The notes: generated by a model not told the origin, from the sequence alone. 64,000 nucleotides of DNA from Methylobacterium tardum (GCF_023546765.1 NZ_CP097484.1:2698001-2762000), one strand, 5' to 3'; positions 34,896-47,313 are shown, numbered from the stretch's first letter. Translations and numbers: made by a program.

Positions 34896-35576
34896 GTGAG
34901 CGTGCGTATTCTTGCCATCGACACGGCGCTGGACCATTGCGCCGCCTGCGTAACGGCAGACGATGCCGAGGCGCCGCTCTCCGCCGAGACGCTCCCGATG
35001 GCGCGGGGCCACGCCGAATCCCTGCTGCCGCTGATCGAGCGGGTCATCGCCCGTGTGGAGGGTGGTTTCGCGGCGATCGACCGCGTCGCCGTCACGGTCG
35101 GACCGGGCAGCTACACCGGACTGCGTGTCGGCCTCTCGGCCGCCCGAGCCATCGGGCTCTCGACCGGAAAGCCTGTCGTCGGCGTCGGCACGCTCTCGGC
35201 GCTGCTCGCGCCGCTTCTGGCCGAGACCTTCGAGGGGACGATCGCGGCCGCCATCGATGCCCGGCACGGGGCCGTCTACGTCCAGGCGCTGGGCCACGGC
35301 GAGGGCTTGGCGCCCGCTCATCTGGCGGTCGAAGAGGCCGCCGAGCGGCTCGGACGCGGACCGGTGGTCCTGACCGGGTCTGGAGCGCCGATCCTCGCGA
35401 CCGCGTTGGCCGAGCGCGGCGTGACCACCCGTGTCGCCGGTGTCGGCGGCCCGGATATCGCCGCCGTCGCATCGCTCGGCCTCGTGGCCGATCCGGCTCA
35501 GGCGCTGGCGCGTCCCCTCTACCTGCGCGGCCCCGATGCGCGGCCCCAGGACCACGCGCGGATCGCCCGGCGATGA
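34896..35576 (+). CDS. tsaB: tRNA threonylcarbamoyladenosine biosynthesis protein TsaB
   Basis: 226 aa, GTG start. ILAIDTALDHCAACV opens the ASKHA-like fold, and VAVTVGPGSYTGLRVGLSAARAIGLS is the family signature. TsaB acts with TsaD and TsaE to make t6A37 in tRNAs reading ANN codons. Its stop overlaps the rimI start (ATGA), as in many bacteria. Confidence 0.93.
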   Translation: MSVRILAIDTALDHCAACVTADDAEAPLSAETLPMARGHAESLLPLIERVIARVEGGFAAIDRVAVTVGPGSYTGLRVGLSAARAIGLSTGKPVVGVGTLSALLAPLLAETFEGTIAAAIDARHGAVYVQALGHGEGLAPAHLAVEEAAERLGRGPVVLTGSGAPILATALAERGVTTRVAGVGGPDIAAVASLGLVADPAQALARPLYLRGPDARPQDHARIARR

Positions 35577-36088
35577 CGCGTCCGCTTCCGTTCTGGCCCT
35601 TCGATTGGTGGTTCGCGTGGTGGGACGCGCTGACCCCGGAGCCCTACGTGGCGCCGCTGACGGACGCCGCGCAGGCCCCTGCCCTCGCCCGCCTGCACGC
35701 CACAGCCTTCGCCCGGCCCTGGGATGCGCATGAGTTCGAGCGGATGCTCTGCGAGCGCTCGACCCAGGCACACGGCCTCTGGCGGACGGGGACCCTGCAG
35801 GGATTCGTGCTCTCGCGTCGGGCGGCCGACGAGGCGGAGATCCTGACGGTCGTGCTGTCTCCGGCGCTCCGCGGCGGCGGACACAGCCGCAAGCTCCTCC
35901 GCGAGCACTTGTCGAGCCTCGCGCTCGCCGGCGTCGCGCGGGTCCATCTGGAGGTGGACGAAGGCAACGCCCCGGCGTTGCGGCTCTACGCCCGCAACGG
36001 CTTCCGGCAGGTCGGTGCGCGCACCGGCTATTATCTCAAGGCCGACGGCAGCCGGGCGACCGCGCTGACGATGAGCGCCGACCTGTGA
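35573..36088 (+). CDS. rimI: Ribosomal protein alanine acetyltransferase-like GNAT (RimI)
   Basis: 171 aa. The GNAT core is seen in LARLHATAFARPWDAHEFERMLCE, AEILTVVLSPALRGGGHSRKLLREHL (acetyl-CoA loop, Arg-x-x-Gly-x-Gly/Ala type) and VHLEVDEGNAPALRLYARNGF. The first ~25 residues are Trp/Pro rich and unusual. The gene is translationally coupled to tsaB, the classic neighbour of RimI. Confidence 0.85.
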   Translation: MTRPLPFWPFDWWFAWWDALTPEPYVAPLTDAAQAPALARLHATAFARPWDAHEFERMLCERSTQAHGLWRTGTLQGFVLSRRAADEAEILTVVLSPALRGGGHSRKLLREHLSSLALAGVARVHLEVDEGNAPALRLYARNGFRQVGARTGYYLKADGSRATALTMSADL

Positions 36089-36092
36089 CGCC

Positions 36093-36974
36093 GTGAGCCG
36101 TTTCGGCCTCGCCTGGCGCGTCGCGGCCCTCGCCTTCGCCTTCGCGGTCCTGGGACCGCCGCACTGGCTGGCCCTGCGGCTCCTGGGCCGCCGCGCGACC
36201 CTGGCGCCGATCCTGTTCCACCGCGTGTTCCTGCGCCTGTTCTCGGTCCGGGTGACGCAGAGCGGGACGCCACCCGCCCCCGGCGAGGCGGCTCTGGTGC
36301 TCGCCAACCACGTGTCCTGGCTCGACATCGTCGCGATCGGCTCGCTGCGCCCGCTCTCCTTCGTGGCGAAGTCGGAGATCGCCGGCTGGCCGGTGATCAG
36401 CGCGCTCGCGGCGCTGCAGCGCACGATCTACATCGACCGGCAGCGGCGCGGCGCGACGGCCGCGGTCAGCACGGCGATGGGACATCGCCTGGCCGAAGGT
36501 GAGCTGGTGGTGCTGTTCGCCGAGGGTACGACCGGTGACGGCACCCGGCTCCTGCCGTTCCGCTCCTCCCTGGTCGGCGCGGCCCGGGCGGCCCTGCAGG
36601 CCGAGGCCGGGCGCGGTCGGGTCCGCCTTCAGCCCTTGGCGATCACCTATCCCCGGCGCAACGGCCTTCCGGTGACGCGCGCCGAGCGCGTCGAGATCGC
36701 CTGGTACGGCGACATGGAACTGGCGCCGCACGTCGCCGCCTTCGTGCAGGGCGGCCCCATCGACGTGCATGTGGTCTGGGGGGCGCCGATCGCCTTCGAG
36801 GCCAGCACCGATCGGAAGGCGGCCACGGCCGCCGCCGAGGCCGAGGTCCGGGCCGCTCTGCGGGGCGTCGGTGCGGCGACCGGAGACAATGCGCCCGCGC
36901 CGGGCACCAGCCGGCGCCTCCCGACCTCGGCCTGCGCGGCGCCGAGATCGCGCCGGTCTGACCGGGGCCGGTAG
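36093..36974 (+). CDS. plsC: 1-acyl-sn-glycerol-3-phosphate acyltransferase (PlsC family)
   Basis: 293 aa with a GTG start 5 bp after rimI. An N-terminal membrane segment precedes acyltransferase motif I NHVSWLD (His-x4-Asp), motif II near YIDRQRRG and motif III VLFAEGTTGDGTRLLPF. It acylates lysophosphatidic acid, or a related acceptor such as an ornithine lipid precursor; the acceptor is not decided by sequence. The C-terminal ~30 residues are Arg/Pro/Ser rich and look disordered. Confidence 0.87.
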   Translation: MSRFGLAWRVAALAFAFAVLGPPHWLALRLLGRRATLAPILFHRVFLRLFSVRVTQSGTPPAPGEAALVLANHVSWLDIVAIGSLRPLSFVAKSEIAGWPVISALAALQRTIYIDRQRRGATAAVSTAMGHRLAEGELVVLFAEGTTGDGTRLLPFRSSLVGAARAALQAEAGRGRVRLQPLAITYPRRNGLPVTRAERVEIAWYGDMELAPHVAAFVQGGPIDVHVVWGAPIAFEASTDRKAATAAAEAEVRAALRGVGAATGDNAPAPGTSRRLPTSACAAPRSRRSDRGR

Positions 36975-37074
36975 GACTGAGCCTGCGCGCGGGCTTCCCG
37001 CCTGACACGGCAGGTTGAGACGCGCCGGAGGGCTCTCAGACCGCACGCTGCTACCACCGCGCTTCTGCGCGGCG

Positions 37075-37311
37075 CTACTTCTTCGAACCGTCACTCCGGC
37101 TCATCGTATTCTTGTCCATGGCGTCGGACTTTCCCATCGCGTCCGGCTTGCCCGCGCTGCCCTTGTGCATCGAGTCCTTGGCCATGCTGTCCTTGCTCAT
37201 GGCGTTCCTGCTCATGGCGTCCTTGCCCGGGCCCTCCGCGGCAAGGGCCGGCGTTGCGGCTATCGCGGCCGCGAGCAGGGTGGCGGAGGAGAGACGGATC
37301 CAGCTGCGCAT
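37075..37311 (-). CDS. Secreted MXKDX-repeat protein
   Basis: 78 aa. Signal peptide RLSSATLLAAAIAATPALA, cut before AEGPGK. The mature protein is a string of five-residue units of the type M-S/A/H-K-D/G-S/A (DAMSRNAMSKDSMAKDSMHK...). Such pentapeptide MXKDX proteins are exported, small and of unknown role, with Met and charged residues that suggest metal binding or stress roles. The start (MRSWIRL) gives the signal peptide. It stands on the minus strand between plsC and lldP. Confidence 0.7.
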   Translation of the reverse strand: MRSWIRLSSATLLAAAIAATPALAAEGPGKDAMSRNAMSKDSMAKDSMHKGSAGKPDAMGKSDAMDKNTMSRSDGSKK

Positions 37312-37474
37312 GTCGTAATCCTCGAAAATCGTGCCGCTCGTGCAGCACTCCCGAACTTTCGACGCGTCGCAATCCAAGGTTACAGCAATGGCGGCAGCGC
37401 TTGTTTGGCCAATACGTGCGCGCCCGAGCCGGTCCGCGCGCGCGGTGATCAGCGGCAGAGGCCGTGCTGAACCC

Positions 37475-37498
37475 CAGGTCTAAATCGGGTTAGACCTG
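37475..37498. promoter_or_regulatory. Palindromic operator candidate upstream of lldP
   Basis: CAGGTCTAA-atcggg-TTAGACCTG: perfect 9-bp arms around a 6-bp centre, 113 bp before the permease start. Size and symmetry suit a dimeric repressor such as a GntR-family lactate regulator, but no regulator gene is in the window. Confidence 0.5.
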
Positions 37499-37543
37499 CG
37501 AAGCTCCATAGGAATGGCCTCGAAATACATGATGCAGCGCATT

Positions 37544-37561
37544 GAGCGGTCCGAACCGCTC
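37544..37561. promoter_or_regulatory. Second palindrome upstream of lldP
   Basis: GAGCGGT-ccga-ACCGCTC, 7-bp arms, 50 bp before the lldP start codon. It may be a leader hairpin or a second operator. A possible -10-like TGCTAGCTAGG lies directly after it. Confidence 0.4.
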
Positions 37562-37611
37562 TGCTAGCTAGGCCGCAACCCGGAACAGTCGGGAATTGTG
37601 GAGGACGCCCG

Positions 37612-39348
<1,737 letters not shown>

Positions 39349-39359
39349 AGCAAAACGGG

Positions 39360-39391
39360 TCACGCCGGTCGCTTACGGGCGGCCGGCGTGA
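39360..39391 (+). terminator. Hairpin after lldP
   Basis: TCACGCCGG pairs with CCGGCGTGA around a 14-nt loop, 12 bp after the lldP stop. No strong T-run follows. It is followed 65 bp later by a family A repeat. Confidence 0.45.
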
Positions 39392-39456
39392 CTGTCCGGG
39401 AGCAGAAACGTTTTCGCGCGACGGATCCCCGCCCGGTTTCTTCGCCCCGTCACCTG

Positions 39457-39568
39457 GTCATTCCGGGACTGCGAAGCAGGGCACGGAATCCAGAACCACC
39501 GTCGGTGCGAGGACTTGCCGCGGCGGTGGTTCTGTATTCCGGGCTCCGCTATGCGGCCCCGGAATGAT
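39457..39568. repeat. Intergenic palindromic repeat, family A (copy 4)
   Basis: GTCATTCCGGGACTGCGAAG...GGAATCCAGAACCACCG on the left and GGTGGTTCTGTATTCCGGGC...GGCCCCGGAATGAT on the right. Inner arms CCAGAACCACC/GGTGGTTCTG are paired and the outer arms match the other copies. It lies between lldP and miaB. Confidence 0.8.
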
Positions 39569-39719
39569 GAGGTGAATTGGGCCCACGGCTCCGCGATCGC
39601 TGCTCCCCAAATGTCCATCCTCCGCGACGGCCCGCGCGATCCGTGCTATAGGCCACCGCCGGCCGGCCCTCGCGGGGCGGCCGTGAGGATCAAAGCGGAC
39701 TGGTTCAGGACGGCGCGCG

Positions 39720-41057
39720 TTGAAGAAGGCCTTCGTCAAATCCTACGGTTGTCAGATGAACGCCTACGACGCGGCCCGCATGGCCGACGTCCTCGGCGCT
39801 GAGGGCTACACGGCGACCGACACGGTCGAGGATGCGGATGTCGTGGTCCTCAACACCTGCCACATCCGCGAGAAGGCCGCCGAGAAGGTCTATTCGGAAC
39901 TCGGCCGCCTGCGCGTCCTGAAGGGCGAGCGGAAGGCGAAGGGACTCGACACGCGCATCGTCGTGGCAGGCTGCGTCGCCCAGGCCGAGGGCGCCGAGAT
40001 CCAGGCGCGCCAGCCCGCCGTCGACGTCGTGGTCGGCCCGCAGAGCTATCACCGCCTGCCGGACCTACTGACCCGTTCCCGGGAGCGCCGCGTCGCCGAC
40101 ACCGAATTTCCGGTCGAGGACAAGTTCAACCACCTGCCCCGGCGGCGGACCCTCGGGGCGTCGGCTTTCCTCACCGTGCAGGAGGGCTGCGACAAGTTCT
40201 GCGCCTTCTGCGTCGTCCCCTACACCCGCGGCGCCGAAGTCTCGCGGCCGGTCGCGGCCGTGCTGGCCGAGGCGGAAAAACTCGCCGAAGCGGGCGTGCG
40301 CGAGATCACGCTGATCGGCCAGAACGTCAACGCCTATCACGGGGACGGCCCCGATGGTGCGTCCGTCGGGCTCGCCGGGCTGGTGCATGCCGTGGCCCGG
40401 ATCCCCGGCATCGCGCGGATCCGCTACACGACGAGCCATCCGAATGACTTCGACGATCCGCTGATCCGGGCTCATGCCGAGGTGCCGGCCCTGATGCCCT
40501 ACCTGCACCTGCCGGTGCAGTCGGGATCGGACCGGATCCTCGCCGCCATGAACCGGAAGCACACCGGCGACCAGTACCGCCGGCTGATGGATCGGATCCG
40601 CGCGGCGCGGCCGGACATCGCCCTGTCGTCCGACTTCATCGTCGGCTTCCCCGGCGAGACCGACGCGGATTTCGCCGAGACCCTGCGGCTCGTGCGCGAT
40701 GTCGGCTTCGAGAGCGCGTTCTCGTTCAAGTACAGCCCCCGCCCCGGCACGCCCGCCGCCGACCGCACCGATCAGGTGCCGGAGGCCGTGATGGCCGCGC
40801 GGCTCGCCGAGCTGCAAGCGCTTCTCGACAGCCAGCGCCACGCCTACCAGCGGGCGGCCGAGGGCCGGGTGTTCGACGTGCTGGTGGAGAAGCCCGGGCG
40901 GCATCCGGGGCAGGTCGCGGGCAAGACGCCGCACCTGCTCGCGGTGCAGTTCGACGCCGCGCCTCACCATATTGGACAGGTGGTGCCTGTGCGGATCACC
41001 GAGTCGGGCTCCAACAGCCTGTTCGGGCAGCTGGTCCCGGAGGCTGCGGCCGCGTGA
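39720..41057 (+). CDS. miaB: tRNA-2-methylthio-N6-isopentenyladenosine synthase MiaB
   Basis: 445 aa from a TTG start ([21 protein letters not shown]). The N-terminal UPF0004 cysteines are in [18 protein letters not shown] and [10 protein letters not shown]. The radical-SAM CxxxCxxC is in [19 protein letters not shown]-terminal TRAM domain closes it. It methylthiolates i6A37 in tRNA with two [4Fe-4S] clusters. It leads the miaB-phoH-ybeY-corC-lnt run common in alphaproteobacteria. Confidence 0.95.
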   Translation: MKKAFVKSYGCQMNAYDAARMADVLGAEGYTATDTVEDADVVVLNTCHIREKAAEKVYSELGRLRVLKGERKAKGLDTRIVVAGCVAQAEGAEIQARQPAVDVVVGPQSYHRLPDLLTRSRERRVADTEFPVEDKFNHLPRRRTLGASAFLTVQEGCDKFCAFCVVPYTRGAEVSRPVAAVLAEAEKLAEAGVREITLIGQNVNAYHGDGPDGASVGLAGLVHAVARIPGIARIRYTTSHPNDFDDPLIRAHAEVPALMPYLHLPVQSGSDRILAAMNRKHTGDQYRRLMDRIRAARPDIALSSDFIVGFPGETDADFAETLRLVRDVGFESAFSFKYSPRPGTPAADRTDQVPEAVMAARLAELQALLDSQRHAYQRAAEGRVFDVLVEKPGRHPGQVAGKTPHLLAVQFDAAPHHIGQVVPVRITESGSNSLFGQLVPEAAAA

Positions 41058-41085
41058 CGGAGAGGAAGATGGCGAGGATGAGGGC

Positions 41086-42187
<1,102 letters not shown>

Positions 42188-42191
<4 letters not shown>

Positions 42192-42673
42192 GCATGCCGC
42201 ACGAGATCGATCTCGCCGTCGAGGACGCGCGGTGGGAGACCGAAATTCCCGGCCTCGAAGCCCTCGTCGCGCGCGCCGTGGAAGCCGGCCTCGCCATCGC
42301 CCCCGAGAAGCCGGACGGCCCGGTCGCGGTCAGCGTCCTGCTGACCGACGATGCCGCCGTCCAGGAGCTCAACCGGACGTGGCGCGGCAAGGACAAGCCG
42401 ACCAACGTCCTGTCCTTCCCGGCCGCCCCGCAGCCCCGGCACGACGAAGCCGCGACGCCCCTCGGCGACGTGGTCCTTGCGTACGAGACCCTGGTGCGCG
42501 AGAGTGCGGAGCAGTCGAAGCCGCTCCAGAATCACCTCGCCCACCTCCTCGTCCATGGCACCCTGCATTGTCTCGGTCAGGACCACGAGATCGGCGAGGC
42601 CGAGGCCGACGCCATGGAAGCCCTGGAGGTCGCGGCACTCGCGACCCTCGGCATCCCGGACCCCTACGCCTGA
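42188..42673 (+). CDS. ybeY: Endoribonuclease YbeY
   Basis: 161 aa, GTG start overlapping the phoH stop. The zinc-binding signature [16 protein letters not shown] is complete, and [17 protein letters not shown] is the family hallmark. YbeY acts in 16S rRNA 3'-end maturation and ribosome quality control. Confidence 0.95.
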
Positions 42674-42709
42674 GCGCACGACGCCCGAACGCTCCCAGAT
42701 CCGAGAGAC

Positions 42710-43843
42710 ATGACCAACGATCGAAGTCGCGGCGCGGCCCTGGCCGCGCCCAGTTCCACCGAGGGCGAATCCCAGAACCGGGAGCCCTGGTACGATCGCC
42801 TGCTCCAGGCGCTGCACCTCAAGCCGCGCGATTCCCTGCGCGAAGGTCTCGAGGAGGCACTCGCGGAGCCGGATGCCGGTGAGAGCGGCCTCACCCCGCT
42901 CGAGCGCGTGATGCTCAAGAACGTCCTCGGCCTGCACAAAGTGCGCGTCGGCGACGTGATGGTCCCCCGGGCCGACATCGTCGCGGTGTCCAACGACACC
43001 AGCCTCGGTGATCTGCTCAAGCTGTTCCGCACCGCGGGCCATTCGCGGCTTCCGGTCTACGGCGAGACCCTCGACGACCCGCGCGGCATGGTCCACATCC
43101 GCGACCTCGCCGACCACATCGCCGCCAAGGCCGAGCCGTCCCGGCGCAATCCGCCGGTCGCGGCGAAATCCGCCGACGCGGCCCTGGATGGCGCCGCGGA
43201 CGCGTCCGCCGCCGCGCGCCCGCGGCGTCCGTCGGCGCGTCTGCCGCGCAGCCTCGATCTCGGCAAGGTCGACCTGTCGGCGACCCTGGCGGCCGCGCGC
43301 ATCCAGCGGCCGGTGCTATTCGTGCCGCCGTCCATGCCGGCGATCGACCTGCTGGTGCGGATGCAGGCGACCCGCACCCACATGGCGCTGGTCATCGATG
43401 AGTATGGCGGCACCGACGGGCTGATCTCCATCGAGGATCTGATCGAGGTCGTGGTCGGCGACATCGAGGACGAGCACGACGTCGCGGAGGACAAGCAGGT
43501 CCAGCGCGTCGAAGGCGAGGACGAGGTCTTCGTGGCCGATGCGCGCACGCCGCTGGCGGAGGTCTCGGAGGCGACCGGCGTCGATCTCGCGGCCGCGGTC
43601 GGCGAGATGGCCGAGGAGATCGACACGCTGGGCGGCATGATCGTGACCCTGGTCGGCCGCGTGCCGTCCCGCGGCGAGCTGATCGCCGGACCCGGCAATC
43701 TGGAATTCGAGGTGCTCGACGCCGATCCCCGCCGCCTCAAGCGGCTGCGCTTCCACAAGGGCGCGGCGCGGATCGGCAACGTGGTGCCCCTCGCCCTGCC
43801 CCCGCCTTCGAGCCCGCCGGCCGCCGAGACACCGCATCCGTGA
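42710..43843 (+). CDS. CorC/HlyC-type CBS-domain protein (hemolysin family, TlyC-like)
   Basis: 377 aa. A paired CBS module is split by a low-complexity Ala/Pro/Arg insert (residues ~140-185). The first CBS begins LHKVRVGDVMVPRADIVAVS. The second includes VLFVPPSMPAIDLLVRMQATRTHMALVIDEYGGTDGLIS. A C-terminal CorC_HlyC domain (FVADARTPLAEVSEATG...DTLGGMIVTLVGRVPSRGE) closes it. No membrane segments are present, so it is the cytoplasmic CorC-type form linked to magnesium/cobalt handling. It stands in the canonical ybeY-corC-lnt order. Confidence 0.9.
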   Translation: MTNDRSRGAALAAPSSTEGESQNREPWYDRLLQALHLKPRDSLREGLEEALAEPDAGESGLTPLERVMLKNVLGLHKVRVGDVMVPRADIVAVSNDTSLGDLLKLFRTAGHSRLPVYGETLDDPRGMVHIRDLADHIAAKAEPSRRNPPVAAKSADAALDGAADASAAARPRRPSARLPRSLDLGKVDLSATLAAARIQRPVLFVPPSMPAIDLLVRMQATRTHMALVIDEYGGTDGLISIEDLIEVVVGDIEDEHDVAEDKQVQRVEGEDEVFVADARTPLAEVSEATGVDLAAAVGEMAEEIDTLGGMIVTLVGRVPSRGELIAGPGNLEFEVLDADPRRLKRLRFHKGAARIGNVVPLALPPPSSPPAAETPHP

Positions 43844-43853
43844 CGGTCCCGGC

Positions 43854-45542
43854 GTGACGCGGTTGGTGGACGGCTACGCACGGTCCGCTGCGGTTCCGAG
43901 CGCGCCGGTACGGGACCCTGATCCCGGCCGCGCGGCCGTGCCGGGGGCCGTCCTGGCGATCGCGCGCCTGACCGGCTGGCGCCGGCTCGGGCTCGCGTGG
44001 CTCGTCGGCGCGCTCGGTGCCCTGGCGATGCCGCCCTACGGCATCGTTCCGGCCCTGGCCGTGTCGCTGACGGTCGCGGTCTGGCTGCAGGACGGCGCCG
44101 CGTCCGGCCGCACCGCGCTGCGGCGGTTCTGGCCCTGCTTCCTGATCGGCTGGGCCTGGGGCTTCGGCTATCTGACCGCCGGCCTGTGGTGGCTGGGCCG
44201 GGCTTTCCTCGTGGAGGCCGACGAGTTCCTCTGGGCCCTGCCGCTCGGCGTGATCGGCCTCCCCTTCGCCCTCGGCCTGTTCTACGGCGCGGGCTTCGGC
44301 GCCGCCGGCCTGCTGTGGAGCCGTGGAACCGCGCGGATCGCCGCCCTCGCCTTCGGGATCGCCGCCGCCGAGTGGCTGCGCGGCCATGTGTTCACGGGCT
44401 TTCCCTGGAACACCCTCGGGATGGCGCTCGCCCAGAACCTCTGGCTGATGCAGGGGGCCGCCCTGATCGGGCTCTACGGCCTGACCATTCTTGCGGTGCT
44501 CGCCTGCGCCGCGCCCGCGACGCTCGCCACCGGTCCGCGTCCGCTCGGCCGGTTCGGCCCGTCTGCCGCCGCCGCCGCCCTCCTCGCCGGCATGGCTGTC
44601 TACGGCGCCGAGCGCCTCGGGCCGCCCGATCCGGTCGTGGCCGGGATTCGCCTGCGCCTCGTCCAGCCCAACCTGCCGCAGGACGCCAAGTTCAGGCCCG
44701 AGAACCGGGCCGACATCGTCGACCGCTACATCGAGCTGAGTCAGCGGCCCGTGGAGGCCGGCGCGCCCGAGCCGACCCACATCGTCTGGCCCGAATCGGC
44801 CTTTCCGTTCCTGATACAGCGCGATCCCGATGCCCTGGCCAAAGTGGCTGCCGGCCTGAAGCCCGGGCAGCACCTGATCACCGGCGCGGCCCGCGCCGAG
44901 GAGCCCCTGCCCGGCGAGCGCCTGCGCTACTTCAACGCCGTGATGGTGATCGGGCGGGATGGCCGGATCTCCGACAGCTACGACAAGGTCCACCTCGTCC
45001 CGTTCGGCGAGTACCTGCCGGCGCCCCTCGACGCCGCCCTTCGGGCGCTCGGCCTGCGCCAGTTCGTGGCGATCCCGGGCGGCTTCTCCGCGGGCTCCCT
45101 CGTCGCCCGACAGATCCTGTCGGTGCCCGGCCTGCCGTCGGTGGCGGCGACGATCTGCTACGAGGCGATCTTCCCGCACGCGATCCTGCCCGCCGGCCAC
45201 GTGGCCCCGGCGCAGGAGCCGGCGGGACTGATCCTGAATGTGACCAACGACGCGTGGTTCGGCGACACGCCGGGCCCGCGCCAGCACCTCGCCCAAGCCC
45301 GCCTGCGCGCAGTCGAGGAGGGATTACCGCTTGTCCGTGACGCCAATACCGGGATCTCCGCGGTGATCGACCCCCACGGCCGTATCCTCGGCCGCACACC
45401 CCTCGGCGAGGAGACCTGGCTCGATGCCGACCTGCCCGCCCGGATCCCCGGCGGTACGCTGTACGGCAGGTTCGGCGACACGGCGTTCGCGCTGATGCTT
45501 GCCGCCTGTCTCGGCGGCGCTCTCGTCGCGCGGCGTCCGTGA
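43854..45542 (+). CDS. lnt: Apolipoprotein N-acyltransferase
   Basis: 562 aa, GTG start. Membrane helices occupy the first ~230 residues, then a nitrilase-like domain. Catalytic residues are recognisable: Glu in HIVWPESAFPF, Lys in SYDKVHLVPFGEYLPAP and Cys in AATICYEAIFP. It N-acylates the amino-terminal Cys of lipoproteins in the inner membrane. An N-terminal extension of ~35 residues before the first helix is longer than usual. The stop overlaps the GTG of the next gene. Confidence 0.93.
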   Translation: MTRLVDGYARSAAVPSAPVRDPDPGRAAVPGAVLAIARLTGWRRLGLAWLVGALGALAMPPYGIVPALAVSLTVAVWLQDGAASGRTALRRFWPCFLIGWAWGFGYLTAGLWWLGRAFLVEADEFLWALPLGVIGLPFALGLFYGAGFGAAGLLWSRGTARIAALAFGIAAAEWLRGHVFTGFPWNTLGMALAQNLWLMQGAALIGLYGLTILAVLACAAPATLATGPRPLGRFGPSAAAAALLAGMAVYGAERLGPPDPVVAGIRLRLVQPNLPQDAKFRPENRADIVDRYIELSQRPVEAGAPEPTHIVWPESAFPFLIQRDPDALAKVAAGLKPGQHLITGAARAEEPLPGERLRYFNAVMVIGRDGRISDSYDKVHLVPFGEYLPAPLDAALRALGLRQFVAIPGGFSAGSLVARQILSVPGLPSVAATICYEAIFPHAILPAGHVAPAQEPAGLILNVTNDAWFGDTPGPRQHLAQARLRAVEEGLPLVRDANTGISAVIDPHGRILGRTPLGEETWLDADLPARIPGGTLYGRFGDTAFALMLAACLGGALVARRP

Positions 45543-46798
45543 CCCCGAACCGCGCCGCCCCGAGCCGCGCAACGTCGGGCCGGCTGCTGCTCGGCGTCGC
45601 GCTGATGCTGGTCGCCTTCAACCTGCGGCCGGCACTGAGCACGGTCGGCCCGCTGCTGGCCACCATCCGGGACGGCACCGGCCTGAGTGCGGGCGGGGCC
45701 GCCATTCTCACCACATTGCCGGTCCTGTGCCTGGGCATCGCCTGCGCGCTGGCGGCGCCGCTGATCCGGCGGATCGGTCCCGACCTCGCGGTCCTCGCCG
45801 GCTCGGCGATCCTGGCGGCAGGCCTCACCCTCCGCGGCCTTGGCGGGCTGGTGCCGCTCTTCGCCGGAACGGCCCTCGCGGCCATCGGCATCGGGCTCGA
45901 CAACGTTCTGCTGCCCGCGCTGGTGAAGCGCGACTTCGCCGCCAGCGGCGGCCTGATGACCGGCCTCTACACCATGACCCTCTGCCTCGGTGCGGCCGCG
46001 GGGGCCGGGGCGGCGGTGCCGGTGGAGCACGCGCTCGCGGGCGGCTGGCCCTCGGCGCTCGCCATCTGGTCGCTGCCGGCGCTCGCCGCCGCCTTCCTGT
46101 GGATTCCCTTCGCCCGCCGAACGGCGTCCAGCGCGGCCCCCTCCGCCGGGCGGCTGCTCCGCAGCCCGCTGGCCTGGTGGGTGACGGGCTTCATGGGCCT
46201 GCAATCGTCGCTCGCCTACATCCTGTTCGGCTGGCTGCCGCTGCTCCTGCAGGGACGCGGCCTCAGTGCGCTGGATGCCGGGCTCTACGCGTCGCTCACG
46301 ACGCTGGTTCAGGCGCCCGGGGCGCTGCTGACCGCCATGCTGGCCGCCCGCGCCCGGGATCAGCGGGCCTGGATCGTCGCCATCCCGGGCCTCACCGCCG
46401 CGGCCTTCCTAGTCCTCGCCTTCGGGGCCGATTGGCTGCGCATCCCGGCTGCCGGCGCGCTGGGCTTCGGGATCGGCGGCTGCTTCGGCCTGGGGCTGAC
46501 CCTGATCGTGCTCCGCGCCGCCGACGCGGCCAGTGCCGCCGGTCTCTCCGCCATGGCGCAGGGCATCGGCTATACCGGCGCTTGCCTGGGCCCGCTGGTC
46601 TTCGGCCTTGCCCATGACGCCACGGGCGGCTGGGGCGTGCCGGGGGCCTTGTTCGTCGGCATCGCCACGGCGGCCATCCTGATTGGTCAAGCCGCCGGTC
46701 GCGACCGCAAGGTCAACGCGGCCGAACCGGCGCCGAACGGCGCATCGGCTCAGCCGCTGACCTCGCTCCAGCCGGCAAACCCGGCCAGCGGTTCCTGA
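45539..46798 (+). CDS. MFS transporter, CynX/NimT-like
   Basis: 419 aa with 12 predicted helices; GTG start overlapping the lnt stop. FNLRPALSTVGPLLATIRDGTGLSAGGAAILTTLPVLCLG and GLYTMTLCLGAAAGAG recall the cyanate/nitroimidazole branch of the major facilitator family. The substrate cannot be assigned. Coupling to lnt is positional and need not be functional. Confidence 0.8.
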   Translation: MTPNRAAPSRATSGRLLLGVALMLVAFNLRPALSTVGPLLATIRDGTGLSAGGAAILTTLPVLCLGIACALAAPLIRRIGPDLAVLAGSAILAAGLTLRGLGGLVPLFAGTALAAIGIGLDNVLLPALVKRDFAASGGLMTGLYTMTLCLGAAAGAGAAVPVEHALAGGWPSALAIWSLPALAAAFLWIPFARRTASSAAPSAGRLLRSPLAWWVTGFMGLQSSLAYILFGWLPLLLQGRGLSALDAGLYASLTTLVQAPGALLTAMLAARARDQRAWIVAIPGLTAAAFLVLAFGADWLRIPAAGALGFGIGGCFGLGLTLIVLRAADAASAAGLSAMAQGIGYTGACLGPLVFGLAHDATGGWGVPGALFVGIATAAILIGQAAGRDRKVNAAEPAPNGASAQPLTSLQPANPASGS

Positions 46799-47226
46799 TC
46801 GTAGCGCGCCATCAGGTCGGTCATCGCGGCCTGATCCGCGAGGCGGCCTTCCGCGGCCAGCCGCGCCAGGCCCTCGAAAAAACCCTCGCGGCCCAGCGCC
46901 GGCGCGAAGCTCAGGGTGAAGCGCACCGGCCGATCGCCGCGATTGGCGAAGGCGTGCGCGACGCCGGGCGGGATCAGCGCGAAATCGCCGGGGCCGAGGT
47001 CGTGATCCGCACCGTCGACGCGGAGCGCGAGCCGGCCTGCCTCGACCGCGAAGGTCTCGGTCAGCCGGGCGTGGCGGTGAAGACCGGCGCCCGGCGCATG
47101 CGGATCCATGTCGACCCGATAGATGCCGAGGCCGTCGGCCGTCTCGTCGCTGCGCGCCAGATACGTGATCCGCATCCCGCCAATGATGGCGTCCGGGCCC
47201 GGACCGTGGTGCACGTGACTCGCCAT
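46750..47226 (-). CDS. Cupin-domain protein
   Basis: 158 aa. One cupin barrel: motif 1 GAGLHRHARLTETFAVEAG and motif 2 LGPGDFALIPPGVAHAFANRG. The ligands His, His, Glu and His are in place, so it probably binds a metal. The GGCGAGGGCGGCG ribosome-binding region supports this ATG over a TTG 9 codons upstream. Its 3' end overlaps the convergent MFS gene by ~49 bp. No substrate can be given. Confidence 0.7.
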   Translation of the reverse strand: MASHVHHGPGPDAIIGGMRITYLARSDETADGLGIYRVDMDPHAPGAGLHRHARLTETFAVEAGRLALRVDGADHDLGPGDFALIPPGVAHAFANRGDRPVRFTLSFAPALGREGFFEGLARLAAEGRLADQAAMTDLMARYDQEPLAGFAGWSEVSG

Positions 47227-47256
47227 CGCCGCCCTCGCCCGATCTCCAAACAAGAA

Positions 47257-47292
47257 CCCCGCGCGGCCGGGTGACCGCGCGGGGCATTTTTT
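47257..47292 (-). terminator. Bidirectional terminator after katA
   Basis: CCCCGCGCGG, an 8-nt loop and CCGCGCGGGG form a perfect 10-bp stem. On the plus side CATTTTTT follows, and on the minus side TTCTTGTTT. It lies 20-60 bp past the katA stop. Confidence 0.75.
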
Positions 47293-47313
47293 CAGCGGTC
47301 GAGAGCGCGAGGC

